Assembly: GCF_014356525.2 (NCBI RefSeq)
Contig: NC_052508.1
Coordinates: forward strand, 42,883,858-42,947,857
DNA: 64,000 nucleotides
Direction: 5' to 3'
DNA from: Nilaparvata lugens
Taxonomy: Eukaryota > Arthropoda > Insecta > Hemiptera > Delphacidae
Each line of letters begins with the position of its first letter. The first letter of the stretch is position 1. Of the stretch, positions 33,113 to 44,074 are shown in pieces. The position numbers and the translations under genes were made by a program. The notes beneath the pieces were generated by a model. The model was not told where the DNA came from. It saw nothing but the letters and a program-made list of their open reading frames with translations, and did not search any database.

Positions 33113-36080
33113 TCAGCCCATACAGTAAAGCCACCTCTCAATCCTTCGTTTGTATACAGTAACACTGCATTCCTGCATATTCCTTATCTCAAAAGGTAAG
33201 TTCCTGTGTACCATTTGGGCTAGGTAGAAAGGTGTTCTCAACTCAAGCCTGTGGACCACTTGTGGCGTCGCAAAGCCATAGTTTACTCTGTATCTTGTTG
33301 GATAAGTATGAATTATTTCTGGTAAAATGTTAAAATTATTGTTTCTGAGATAAATTAATAAAGATTTTACGTAGAGTTGTCTTATGTTCAGCACCGGAAA
33401 TTCAGTGAATAACTGAATGGTTGGATAGCGGTACTCTTTCTTAAGGATAGTTTTGATTATTTGCCGCTGCGACACCGCAAGTGGCTCCAAAAGGGTAGCA
33501 GGCAGTCCCCCCCAAATAAGAATGCCATATTGAATGATGGACTGAACATAAGCAAAGTACACTGACTTGCAATGCTTTTTACTTAAAACTTGGCTTAGCT
33601 GAGAGAAAGCATATAGTAGCCTTCTAAGTCGCTTTTTGACAAGTTGTACATGGGGACCCCAGCTGAGGGCGCGATCAAATGTTATGCCCAGATACTTGTA
33701 CTGGTCAACTCGTTCTAGAACTTCACAACTACAGCCAATGGAAGTTGAATCTTGACATGAGTGAAGTTTAAATACTCTAGGCCCTGGATCTTGCTGGTTT
33801 CGGGTGACAATAGGCATGTATTTGGTCTTTCTTGTATTCACTGTTAAGCAGTTGTGATCAAACCATTTTTTAATTCTAGCTACATCAGTTTTTGCATTAT
33901 TATAAGCCTCTTCCCAATTTTTCCCGGTAGAAACCACTGCTGTGTCGTCCGCAAATAAGAAAAGTTTACTATTAATGTTCAACTGAGGAAGATTGTTAAT
34001 GTAGATAAGGAAAAGAATTGGTCCAAGAGTACTCCCCTGCACAACACCATAATTTACTTTCTCCAACTCACTCCTGACATCGTTGATTTGAACATATTGT
34101 TCTCTGTCGAGCAGGTAGCTCTTGAACCACTTCAAAGCAGTTTGTTTAATACCCAACATGTCTAGTTTTATGACTAATTTTTCCCTGTCAACTGAGTCAA
34201 AGGCTTTTGCTAAGTCTAGATAAGTTATTATTAATTTATTTTTCTCCTTTGTGTTATCTGCAATATGTTTTGATAAATCAAAGAACACATCAGATGAATT
34301 TTTTGATTTTTGGAAACCATATTGAGAGGTAGTTAGAATATTGTATTGACTCAAATACTGCATTAGCTGTATCTTAACACATTTTTCCAGAATTTTTGAA
34401 GTTATGGGGAGTAGCGAAATAGGACGGTAATTGGAGTAGTCATTTTTTGCACCGGATTTATAAATTGGGATTACCTTCGATATTTTGAGAGTGTCTGGGA
34501 ATTCACCTGTTAGTAAACTCAAATTTATTAAATGCTGAATAGGACGTATTAGTGAGTGGATGTTATCTTTAATAAGTCTAGCTGGTATGCGATCGTGACC
34601 AGGGGCGCTATTTCCTCTCATGCTGCCAACCACCCGTCTGATCTCCTCTTGTGTAACAGATCGGAGCTCAAACAAAGACTCGACAGCATGATTGGAGTCA
34701 AGTACCTCTGGATCACCCAAAGCTGTAATGGAGTCAGCCAGGTGCTTTCCAACAGAGGCAAAGTACATATTGAAATTGTTGCTAACTTCAGAAGCACTCT
34801 GTTGCTCAGTAGACTCTCCATCTTTGATGAATTCATTGACAGGGAAGGTAAGTTTTTGTGTAGATCTACCGGATATTTCGTTAACAATTGACCAGAATTT
34901 TTTTAGGATTGTTTGAAACATCATCGATTTTGTTTTTATAATAAATGAATTTTGCTTGTTTGATCAGAGAATGAAGTGTATTTCTATATTGGAGGAATTC
35001 ATTTTTTAAGTTTATGTTGAAATGTTGTCTATTTAATTTCTTTTTCAGTTTATCTCGATATCTGATAGATTGTATTAGTCCCATACTAATCCATGGCTTT
35101 AATTTGCTATTTTTTGCAGTGACCAATATTTTTTTAGTATTATCATCTATTGTTTTTTGAAGAGTTTCGGAGAAATGGCGAGTAGCCACATTCACATCCT
35201 TCTCTTCAGTGATTAGGTCCCAATTCTGCAATGAAATAGCATTATTGATCCCCTGCCAATTGACTTTAAAAAAATACTCTTGCTTTTTAGTAGGTAACGT
35301 TTTTCTATTTGATATTATTTTTAGACAAATGGCGTAGTGATCTGTCACAGCAGTTTGAACAATTGTTGTGGAAGCATCAAAGGAATGGGGTATTTTAATA
35401 AAACAGTGGTCGATACACGTTCCACTGGCTGGTCTGGTAACCTTATCTATACAGGCTGTCAATCCTGATTCATTCAAAATGTCAATGTATTTTTCTTCTA
35501 GCGAGCCTGGAGTAATGTTCAGGGTGTCACAGTTTATGTCCCCGACTAGGATTTGCACTCCTCTATTGGTTTCTGTTTCTTTAAAATGGTTATCTAGCGC
35601 GTTCATGAATAGAGGTAAGTTAGAGTTAGGGCTTCGATACACAGCAAGAAGTTCACAAGAAGTTCCTTCCCAGTCAAAGCAAATGGACAGGCAAGTGGCC
35701 ACACCACCCAGCCGGAGTTCCCTGCAAGTTGACGTGAGCTCACTGTCTATGTATACAACCACCCCGTCACAATGGTTAATACTATTATAGGATCTGTGCA
35801 GCTTATACCCTGGTAATTCTGAAAGGTCACTCTCATCAGACAGCCAAGCCTCAGTCAATATAATACAGCTAAACTGATGCTTAAGACTCTGTAAAATAAT
35901 TATAAATTCATCAATATTTTTTTTATAGCTTCTTATGTTCATATGGATAACAGAGAAATCCGCACGGTCACTGTTCCCTATAGATTGAGAAGAGGGAAAA
36001 TTCAGAGAAAAATCACTGATATCTGCACAAACTGTACAGTTAATAGGAGCAACATCAATTGGCTCCATAAAATCACACAT
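33113..36080 (-). pseudogene. LINE ORF2: endonuclease and reverse transcriptase, one frameshift
   Basis: The first frame (36080-34881) encodes the AP-type endonuclease: IHMNIRS, LTEAWLSDES, VYRSPNSN, VGDINCD and a TDHYAI block. The second (34924-33113) encodes the RT with DLAKAFDSVDR, VVQGSTLGPILFLIYINN and FADDTAVV. It is followed by the C-terminal domain, ending at 33113. The two overlap by 44 bases where a run of seven A (sense) stands at 34897-34903. A run of six would keep one frame through NNPKKF. Apart from this one base the gene reads through, so the element may be young or the base an assembly error. Confidence 0.88.
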
Positions 36081-37856
36081 TATGTAATTCTACTTCTATG
36101 TAGTGTCAAGCCATACCGCCTGCTAACTTCATTTTTTATCCCATACATGAGACAAGGCATGCCCTATCAAAAAAAAGAAAAAAACTACTAAATGCAACAA
36201 TAAACAAGAACAAAAAAATACTTGTTAAGATCACAAAAAAAAAACAAAATCCATCCAAGACTACAAAGGAAAACAAGAACAACGATGAACCTCTTTGTCA
36301 TATTGGAGGGAAATGTACTTGTGATTATCAAATACTATTAAATCTAGCATGTATGTACTATATTTATATACTATACCATATAATCGATCACAACATTAAT
36401 TATGGCCCTTTATATTACTCAATTATTTACATTATAATTATATTATTATAGAATGTAAACAAATAACATTTTACTGTAGTAAAAGGAGAAGAAACAAAAG
36501 AGACCGATTCTGAGGTATGTTTGAAAAAGGGAAAAAAGAAAAGAAAAGAAAATTAGGTCATATTTTGGACTGAGTTAACAACTATAAAATTATTATTAAT
36601 TATTGATAATAACCAGCAACTAGCGAGTAATACCAATCATAATGAATATAAGTACCTAACTTTTGAAATATTAATGTTGAATTGCTGGTGAGACACTGTG
36701 AAATGCAAGGAAAAACAATAACTATAAATATAAATATAAGCTAACATTATAACGATATAGTAGTCTCTTCTAATCTATGCATTCCTAAGGGGTAGTAGAG
36801 ATAGATGATTTTTGTAGTACGAGGAGTTGATGCTTCTTTTGATTATCAATGAGGATAACAGGCAGATTAGTAGAATGTTATATTGTGTTATAGCATCGTC
36901 AATAATTTATTGCCTCCTGCTTCAGTTGACTTGAGAGGTTAGCTACGTTGATAGAAAAAAAGTGAAAGACGCTATAATAACTGTGAGTTCTGATCATAGA
37001 AGCGTTGGGTGGATGATAATGATAATACAATAGTGTAACTTTCTTTCTGGTTATGCGATCAAAATACGGAGGTGTTTTCAAGCTTCTAGATTAGAGCACC
37101 CTTATTTATCAGATAGATTGATAGAATACCCTATATATTAAATCAGTTACTACTGTTAATTCGAAAAGTTAGGCTTGCTTCAATATCTTCATGATATTTT
37201 CAAATTTGTCGTTTTCCAGTTTTGGAAACGTAGGTAGCGTAATTTTGATCTAAATATTAATTCTCCTAATCTTTCATCTTAGCTGTTTCGTACCCTTCAA
37301 GCTACGAGCTTATCTTTATTGCTTTTATTCAGTTATTATTCTTTAAAGATCTGAAAACCAATTTGACACAATGTGTTGGTTATCGGTATCTATTAGTTAT
37401 TGATAAGTTGCTGAACGAAAACAGTTTCAAATCTCTAGGAAGTCAGATATACTTTAGGATAAGATACAAGTAGTGCAAAATCGACACTGAAGGCTGCTAG
37501 AATTCGAACAGTACGGAGTTAGTATAACGAGACTTTTCAATTTTAAGATATTGAACAATAAAATATGATTATCCTTTTCTCCTAATATCAACTTTTTATG
37601 TTAGTTATTATATAGTTCTTGCCTACTATTATATGCTTGTAAATAATGTAGCTTCGTTAAGATAAGAAAAAAAAATAATATGTTATCACATGGCCTTACC
37701 TATTTTGGTTGATTGCATGCCTAGTCTCTCGTGTCAATTTGGCCATAATAAACATTTCAAAAGAGGGAAGAATGAATTTATATCTAATATAACGTGTAGA
37801 CAGAATGTTCTATCAACACAATTTCATAAGATCAATTGACTAATAAAATGTTTCGT
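36081..37856. other. Non-coding gap between LINE ORF1 and ORF2
   Basis: AT-rich, with A-runs near 36170-36250; no frame above 60 codons. Unusually long for an inter-ORF space; could include a separate insertion that I cannot delimit. Confidence 0.5.
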
Positions 37857-38843
37857 TTATTGGGAAGTCTCGTTTATCGGATCCGCTGGAGTGTGGGTGT
37901 TTGTGTCTGCATTTTTTTTACAAATTTTAGAAATTTGTTCCAAATTTAGGATTCGAACTGGTCGTTCACCTGTGGCTGCCTTCGCCATAACTTTACAGTC
38001 CTTGGTCCAAACTGAAAGAAGTTTCCTCTCCTTGACTAGCTGTCTCGCTGCATTGAATAGTGAACGTGTCTCTGGAGTAAGATGCTCGCTTAAGTACACT
38101 GGAGTATTTGGGAAATTTGTGTTGAGTTCGTTAGCTGTAAGCGAACCTTTAAATCGCCTGGCGGTCAACCAGTACGATTTCGTGATGCGTGAAGTGAAAT
38201 TGACAACTATTGAAGGTGGCATGTTTGCATTCCTATTCGGTAATCTATGCACTGCTGATATGTCACTAACGTTGAAGTTGACGTCAATTGCTCTAGCGAC
38301 AGAATCTAACACAACAAACATATCCTCCCCCTTCGATAAGGGTACACCTGACACAAGGATATTATTTTTACGTGTATGTTGCTGCAAGTCTTTCAAGTCG
38401 TCTTTCACGTGTGCTAGCTCCAATTTAAGTTGAGAGTTCTCTTGGAGCATTTGTTCAACGGATTGACACGCGCTTTCACACTTGCTTGTAACGGCCGCAA
38501 ACTGTTCTTTAATTAGATTGATTTCTTGGTTGGTTTTCTTAATGTCATCCTGCACTTGTTCAAGTTTCTTTTCATTCGTGTCCCACCTTGAATTGTTTGA
38601 TTCCCAGTTAGTTTTATTTTCTTCTCTGAACTCGGCGATTGCACAAAGAATGGATTTGTTGTCGTCCGATGACGGTGTTGATGGGTTATCTTTCGACGAG
38701 CATTTATTGCAATCCCATTTCCCATTTTTGGAAACTTTGTTTCCGAGGCAGTTCCTATGAAAAGTCGTGGCACAATCCGGGCACGTAACACAATCTTTCA
38801 CGATTAAACCGGGCTTATTACATTTGAAATACATGTCTGCCAT
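37857..38843 (-). CDS. LINE ORF1: PHD-like finger, coiled coil, RNA-binding fold
   Basis: A 328-residue ORF1 protein. Residues about 8-48 form a PHD-like zinc finger (paired Cys, FHRNCLG, then WDCNKC). A long Gln/Glu/Lys-rich coiled coil follows (about 80-160), then a domain like the baculovirus-FP / L1 ORF1 RNA-binding fold (RKNNILVSGVP, SAVHRLP, VYLSEHLTPETRSLF). Such proteins bind LINE RNA and chaperone nucleic acid. Open throughout. Start ATG at 38843. Confidence 0.85.
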   Translation of the reverse strand: MADMYFKCNKPGLIVKDCVTCPDCATTFHRNCLGNKVSKNGKWDCNKCSSKDNPSTPSSDDNKSILCAIAEFREENKTNWESNNSRWDTNEKKLEQVQDDIKKTNQEINLIKEQFAAVTSKCESACQSVEQMLQENSQLKLELAHVKDDLKDLQQHTRKNNILVSGVPLSKGEDMFVVLDSVARAIDVNFNVSDISAVHRLPNRNANMPPSIVVNFTSRITKSYWLTARRFKGSLTANELNTNFPNTPVYLSEHLTPETRSLFNAARQLVKERKLLSVWTKDCKVMAKAATGERPVRILNLEQISKICKKNADTNTHTPADPINETSQ

Positions 38844-39065
38844 TGCTCAAAAGTGTAATTTGACCACTTTTACTGTGAAACACTAATAGAATACTCCCAA
38901 AAACTAGATAAATTAGAATTATTTTAGGTTAAGCCAAGTTATTGATAGTTTACGGGAAGCGGCTGGCGTTAACTTGTTAGCAAACTTTCTTTCTACGGAG
39001 CGATAACAAATGATCTGAACCCATCGGCTGCCCGATTAGAACTGATTCCTAGTAGCTAGTTCAGA

Positions 39066-39987
39066 TAATAAAATTTACAATTTGATTATGCAAAAGTTTG
39101 TTATAAATGAAGTCGCATGACTCGCCTTTATTATTTTAGAGATTTTTCTACCCCCCATTTGGGACGGTTATAAAAATTTATCAAAAACATTTTTTCTGAT
39201 TACCCTATTAATTTTTGAGATGCAAGCGCTCAAATTATAAATTTTTGGGACAGTAAATTTTTAATTCGGTAAGAGATAAATTTATGAAATTTTTAGGATG
39301 ATTTCTTCATGGTATTATTGATTGAATTTTAAAAGATTACTGAAAATAACTCAATCTTGAGCTATTTTTGGTAATTTTCTGAAAACTGAAATTATCCTAA
39401 ATATCCATGAAATTATCTATTATTAATTATTCAAGCAAAGATTAATTGAATTTTATTTTTTTTATCAATTTCTCTCCAAGATTGATCATTCTATTGTACC
39501 AAAAATTTATTAATTACTTAATTTTATTTTATTTATTTTATTTTCTCCTTATTTGGACATAACTTTGAATATCCATTTATTAAAATTTCTAGTTAATAAT
39601 TTTGATTTGTTGGATTGGTACAACTGGACGAAGCCTTGTCGGTTGGCCAGCCAGGGATTTCCTTTTCTTCTTGTTCTAAAAGGCCTAGCTGTGGCATCTC
39701 AAAATGTAGCATGTAATTTGAATTATGAAATATCTAAATTTTACTACAAAATTTTTCTTTTAAAAAGCTTTAAATAATATTATAATGTTATCAAATTTGG
39801 AAAATAAATTTAAATTTTATCCAAATGAAGTATTTCTTATCATGGTATCATTTGTTTTAGATAATCATGAATGCATTTTTATTAATTATAATTTGTTTTA
39901 CAGTATTGAATTAGAATAGAGAGAATTATACAATATAATTAATCATAATAGAAAGTCCCACACAAAAGTAACTCACTACTTTCTTAC
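39066..39987. other. Harbinger interior (MADF intron 2), AT-rich
   Basis: No coding signal apart from splice context at its right end. Confidence 0.45.
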
Positions 39988-40079
39988 CTTTGTAAGCCCC
40001 TTTCTTGGCTTATATTTATTATCCAGAAACTTGAAAGCGTCATAAGCAAACCAACGGCTCACATAAATTTCATCTCTTC
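39988..40079 (-). CDS. MADF gene exon 2
   Basis: 92 bases between TTTTTTTCAG and GTAAGAAAG. Encodes the end of the MADF fold with the SRWFAYDAFKFL block. Missed by ORF calling because of its size. Confidence 0.82.
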
Positions 40080-40589
40080 CTGAAAAAAAGAAATCTAGAA
40101 TGTATGAAAATATGTAAAATACCTACAATTTATGAGTGATGGTACTGTATACATACAGTAAGTTGTAAATACTTTCAATAATTTCACAAATTAAAATCCA
40201 CAAATTTAAATTTACTAGAAAAACTAGAATTACTTTGAGAACTTTATCATAGAAAATTTCACAGTTCTGTCGAACCCAGACACATTATTTATATTCGGGG
40301 CTCTACCCTGAATAACAAAAATAAAACTAATAATATAATTTCTTAAAAAACCTTTTACTTTTTTCAAATTTCAAATAAAAAAACATACCTTTTTAAGAAA
40401 ATTTATTGATTTTTAAATTTTTCAATAATTCAAGTTCCAATATTACTATTTATAGCTTTTGTGAAAGCTGAATAATAATTAAATGAAACATAGTAGATTC
40501 GTTGTGCAAAGCTGTGAAAGCTGAATAATAATATTAATAAACTAAAAATAATAATTTACTAAAAAAGTAGATTCGTCGTGCAAAAAAAA

Positions 40590-40670
40590 GACGATGCGTT
40601 CGGGATTTGAAACACGGGACGCATTAATGGAATGTCAGAGCTCTAACCACTAGACCATCAGTTACGATGA
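40590..40670 (-). repeat. tRNA-like SINE head or tRNA pseudogene
   Basis: On the minus strand TGGTCTAGTGGTTAGAGC (box A, Glu/Asp-tRNA style) and a degenerate box B GTTTCAAATCC at usual spacing. No good acceptor pairing, so not a functional tRNA. Lies in MADF intron 1. Confidence 0.6.
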
Positions 40671-41067
40671 ATTGAAGAACGAAATATCGGTTACTCCAAT
40701 AAATGCATTGTTGACTTGTTGTCTACGCAATTCTGTCTTGAGCAGTGTAAAAATGTACGAACGGAATTTACAAAATAAACATATAGTAATGTTTGAATTG
40801 AACATAGAATACTGTATATAATTATATGATTAGAGTTAAATTTAGAATTCAAAGCACATTGATTTAATATTTGAGAAAGCTATAACATAAATTTGGAAGT
40901 TTTAAATCATTACACAGGTTTCTTTGTATTGAGGCTCAGATCTTCAATACAATTCAACTGTCTTTGTCTCCTATTATAAATAATAAACTAGCTGTACTAA
41001 AAATGTTAATCATACAATAAAAATTAAATAAGATTCTTCATCAATTTGTTTAAATAATTCAACTTAC

Positions 41068-41340
41068 CTTTGCCGGTACTTCTGCTATTTGTAATTTTTA
41101 GTTTCTCTCGCCGGTATGAAGATTGAAGATTTTGAATTTTTTTTTAATGTCTTCTTTTGAAATATTAAACTCCTCTGATATTGCTCTCCAAGCATCTTCC
41201 CTATATTGCTTTCTAAAATGAAGCTTGTGGGATGGATCCCACAAAATTGGTTTCTCACCATACGATTCTATTATTCTTAAAAGAAATTCTTCACTCCACT
41301 CCATTTCGAACTGACCGCTTGAAAAATGAACTAACCTCAA
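41068..41340 (-). pseudogene. MADF gene exon 1, frameshifted
   Basis: N-terminal MADF region; either the ATG at 41340 or the one giving MEWSEEF could start it. An A-run of nine where ten is needed shifts the frame before the donor at 41067/41068. Confidence 0.8.
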
Positions 41341-41905
41341 AAATGTGAAATGTTCAACCCAGCTGATCGGGTGACAAAAATATTAAAATAATCTGACCAG
41401 GTGATTGCTGAGTAGCCTAATAATACATTAGGTTAATTAATTATATGCTTATATAATGGATTGATAATAAATATTATGATTATTGCATTTATTTTAATAT
41501 TTTATTATAAAATTTAATTCTTGCCAGTGTTTCAAAAGGTTAATGGCTTGGTTGGGAGTTCGGCTTCTTTCTTCTAAATGCTAATATGTCGGTACCTATT
41601 ATAATAAATGCTTTTATAACTTTATATTATTTAATTTAATAATTAATTATTAATTTTTATAATTTTATTTGCTAACACAGAGATCGTAGCTATATTAACA
41701 AACATTACAAACAAAAACGTTGAACACGCATGCTCAACTATTGGTTCATTCGACGTTTGACCTAGGAGCTTGCCAAGCGCGACCTCTGTTCTACACGCTC
41801 TTCTCGCGTTCCCCGGTCGAACCACTCTTGCACCCCGGTCAATCATCAATCGCTCTGCTGAAGTGACGTTCGGTCTTGGAGCAGAACGAAAGTCTGTACG
41901 CACCT
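41341..41905. other. Right terminus of the Harbinger element
   Basis: Non-coding; the last 115 bases or so match the MITE at 26363 in inverse and end with the terminus CGAAAGTCTGTACGCACCT. Confidence 0.8.
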
Positions 41906-41908
41906 TTA

Positions 41909-42081
41909 GAGTGCAGAATATTCTTTCACAGTATTTTCAATAGATATGATCTTATCAAAAATTGAGATTGAATTTTAGGATCATTGATGTCCTTCAACAA
42001 GTCATAAGCTTGTTGAACACAGCTTAACAAAGTTTCTTTCTTCTTCACACAAATAGTAAGCAAGGCTTGTGGGCTTGCCAT
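41909..42081 (-). pseudogene. BEL/Pao gag N-terminus, cut off by the Harbinger insertion
   Basis: The ATG at 42081 opens a frame starting MASPQALLTICVKKK. A missing base in a T-run at about 41963 shifts it. The adjusted frame reads ENTVKEYSAL up to the insertion point at 41908, and the gag sequence resumes at 25718 with DEINEL. This fragment is what proves that the 16-kb block between is an insertion. Confidence 0.82.
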
Positions 42082-42238
42082 TGTAACTAATTAACTGATT
42101 AGATAAACAAAGAGATTTGGAAAGGAACTTTGTTACTGGATTTAACATGGATATCAGTGCATTTATCAACAAGTAACTCTACTATTGACGAATTGAAATT
42201 TAAATTGAAAAATAAATCTCTTGGAAATAGAACATATC

Positions 42239-42258
42239 CCAGGCCTGGTCGGACCATG
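42239..42258 (-). promoter_or_regulatory. Primer-binding-site candidate
   Basis: Directly after the 5' LTR the sense strand reads CATGGTCCGACCAGG; TGGTCC fits complementarity to a tRNA 3' end. The tRNA cannot be named without a comparison. Confidence 0.5.
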
Positions 42259-42301
42259 TGGTAATCCCGTCCTGTTCCCAAACCTATGGATTGGGGTACA
42301 G

Positions 42302-43658
42302 CAGTGGCGGCGTGTCCATGAGAGCACAAGAGCACGTGAACCCCCTATGAAATTGCTACAATAAATTAAAGTTCAAATCAATAGAAAATTGATTGAAGTA
42401 ATAGTAATACTCAAATTTCTTGTAATATTAAAACAATAAGGAGCGCACCAAGCAAGGTACACGCATTGAAATAACCTTTTGAATTACGCGCTACAGCAAG
42501 CAGGATCACTGCTCCAAGCGTTAGTATGGGTTCAAATGGTAGCTGGGCGAGTTCAATTCCCTCCCCGTGGGGGGTGGGAGACTATTTACATTAGCTTTAC
42601 GGTGAGCTGCTTTCCAAGCAGCTCATAGCTGTGATAGTGTGACTTTGCATTGGCGCCATTGCCTTCTAGAGCCGTTTCCACTTATGAACTGTTCTAGCTG
42701 GCACTGGCTACTACTTTGTTTACTGTTTGCAGTTTCGCGTTCGCGCTACATGTGTTGTCGATTTTGAGGTTAATTCTTGTTTCTTCTTTCTTGTGTTTTG
42801 AAAAGTGAGAATGGAGGGTTCAAGAAAGGTTTCAGTTAGCTATTTAAAAGAGATAGTGTTCTCTAATTTATCAATCGAGGAAAAAATATATCGATTAAGG
42901 AAAGTGGTAGGCCTACACCGACAATTGATATACATCAGACTTCTACATCGAAATCCAGGACATACAAGAGAGATTTCAAAGACCAACAATATGAAAAGAC
43001 ATCTTGGCTGTGTGGTTGTGAAGAAACTAACAAACTTTATTGTTTTCTGTGCTTGTTGTTTGCTCGCGAAAAAGGCGATCCAGCATGGATTAAGAACGGT
43101 GTGTGTGATTTAGCTCATTTGACTCAAAAAATTAAAAAGCATGGTGATTGATGTTTTCGCAGCAAGGAAGGAGAGGAGGATGGATTTTATTTTCAAAAAA
43201 TGCTCTGTAAATGCCAACTAGAAGGAGGGTGAGTGTTAACAAAGTCTCTAAAAGCATGTTAATCCTTATTTCTTTGATTGGAAATTATCTTACATCGAGG
43301 AAAAATTATTGCTGTTTTCTGTATAATTTATGATTTGTACATGAATTATTCAATGGGAGTATGGGAGTACATCTTCTAGGTTGAGAATCCTGAGTATATC
43401 TAAATACTTATTATTATTAAACGAAAATCCAAATTATTATATAGGTACTTAATATAATACAACCCATTAGAATATTTTGTTACCTACGTAATAATATGAT
43501 AGGCCTAGTACTCTTCTAGGAATAAAAAATTACATTCTACTACGTGAAATGAACAAAATTCACTTGAAACATGGGGTTTAACAAATTATTAAAGATCTAG
43601 ATCTTGTTGCTCATGTTAAATGTGAACCCCCCATTAGTATTTGCACGAGCCGCCACTG
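42302..43658 (+). mobile_element. hAT element, decayed, in the LTR
   Basis: Ends CAGTGGCGGC and GCCGCCACTG, with a perfect 8-bp duplication GGGTACAG at 42294-42301 and 43659-43666, the hAT signature. The uninterrupted sequence survives in the other LTR. Length 1357 bp, too short for an active hAT. Confidence 0.95.
42811..43151 (+). pseudogene. hAT transposase remnant, TTF-type zinc finger (ZMYM1-like)
   Basis: Starts at ATG 42811 (MEGSRKVS) and shifts frame near 42908. The second part shows TSTSKSRTYKRDF, TSWLCGCEE, LYCFLCLLFAREKG and a terminal HLTQKIKKH block, which match the N-terminal TTF-type finger of ZMYM1-like hAT transposases. It stops at 43149-43151; the RNase H-like catalytic domain is missing. 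Confidence 0.78.
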
Positions 43659-44074
43659 GGGTACAGTTAAGATTTAATTCACAAAAACGTGGACAGCCCC
43701 AAAAGCAAGTCTATTAATTTGCACTAACCTTGGAACTGGTGAGGAAGTGGACTGTATCTCGTGTGTAGAAGTTACTGCTGACGATATCCTGTCTTTATGC
43801 ATAGGCCTATATGATATTGTACATATATCACAAAACGAACTGAGGTAATTGCGTTCAGCTCGAATGCCACAGAAACAGGAGAAACGGAACGAAACGATGT
43901 TGACTTCTTGAGCACACTTCTTGAAGTGCTGGGTTGGAAGATAAACGGGGAGGATGAAGGAGGGGTGAGGGAGAGAGGTTATCTTGCCTCTTCGGGAGAG
44001 GGGAAGGGGAGGAAAGCACAAACCAAATCAACCTGCAATCAAGGCTGCCGATCCTCCGTGAATCCACCAATCAT

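Larger units (their letters stand above)
32463..39065 (-). mobile_element. Second two-ORF LINE, near full length
   Basis: Minus-strand LINE with ORF1 (38843-37857), a 1.78-kb non-coding gap, ORF2 in two overlapping frames (36080-33113), a 3' UTR with AATAAAG, and a (TTGAA)n tail at 32463-32482. The 5' end near 39065 is inferred from the start of a GC-richer leader. That ORF1 and ORF2 belong to one element is inferred from order, strand and typical ORF1 content. No target duplication was found. Confidence 0.7.
28806..41340 (-). pseudogene. Harbinger MADF-domain protein gene, three exons
   Basis: The DNA-binding partner protein usual in Harbinger elements. Exon 1 (41340-41068) encodes the MADF helix bundle (EFLLRIIESYGEKPILWD, then YREDAW). 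Exon 2 (40079-39988) gives DEIYVSRWFAYDAFKFL. Exon 3 (29189-28806) is acidic, then ends in a BESS-like C-terminal helix region. Splice sites are standard (AG|GTAAG donors, CAG acceptors) and the phases agree. One base is missing in an A-run at about 41139-41147: the unshifted frame stops at 41098, while the frame one base over reads SSYRREKLK into exon 2. The second intron is 10.8 kb because two LINEs and the transposase exon 3 lie in it. Confidence 0.85.
25722..41905. mobile_element. PIF/Harbinger DNA transposon, two genes, 16.2 kb with nested insertions
   Basis: Left end AGCTGCGTACACATACTC; right end inverse of AGGTGCGTACAGACTTTC, so short imperfect inverted termini. It carries both genes expected of the superfamily: a DDE transposase on the plus strand (exons at 25949-26240, 28403-28547, 29501-30277) and a MADF protein on the minus strand (41340-41068, 40079-39988, 29189-28806). 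BEL gag continues on both sides, proving insertion. It was enlarged by two LINEs, a deletion derivative of its own family, a TA-MITE and tRNA-like SINEs. Both genes carry lesions, so it is non-functional as read. Confidence 0.9.
16567..44069 (-). mobile_element. BEL/Pao LTR retrotransposon, expanded by nested insertions
   Basis: A single minus-strand element bounded by two LTRs (TG...CA) and a perfect ATCAT duplication. Order in sense direction: 5' LTR (42259-44069, holding a hAT), primer-site region, gag start (42081), Harbinger insertion, rest of gag, pol 5' part, 4.3-kb TIR-element insertion, pol 3' part, polypurine tract, 3' LTR (16567-17013). Removing the insertions leaves about 5.7 kb, close to a normal BEL length. 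The frame continues across the insertion points in gag and pol, which proves they are insertions and not separate elements. Several frameshifts, a nonsense codon, an altered RT active site and an internal deletion show this copy is dead. Confidence 0.93.
42259..44069 (-). repeat. BEL/Pao 5' LTR, split by a hAT element
   Basis: Halves 42259-42301 and 43667-44069 align end to end with the 3' LTR. Followed by the right target duplicate ATCAT at 44070-44074. Confidence 0.92.

Noticed and set aside
40590..40670. Functional tRNA gene
   Set aside because: Box B is degenerate and no acceptor stem pairs; read as SINE head or pseudogene.
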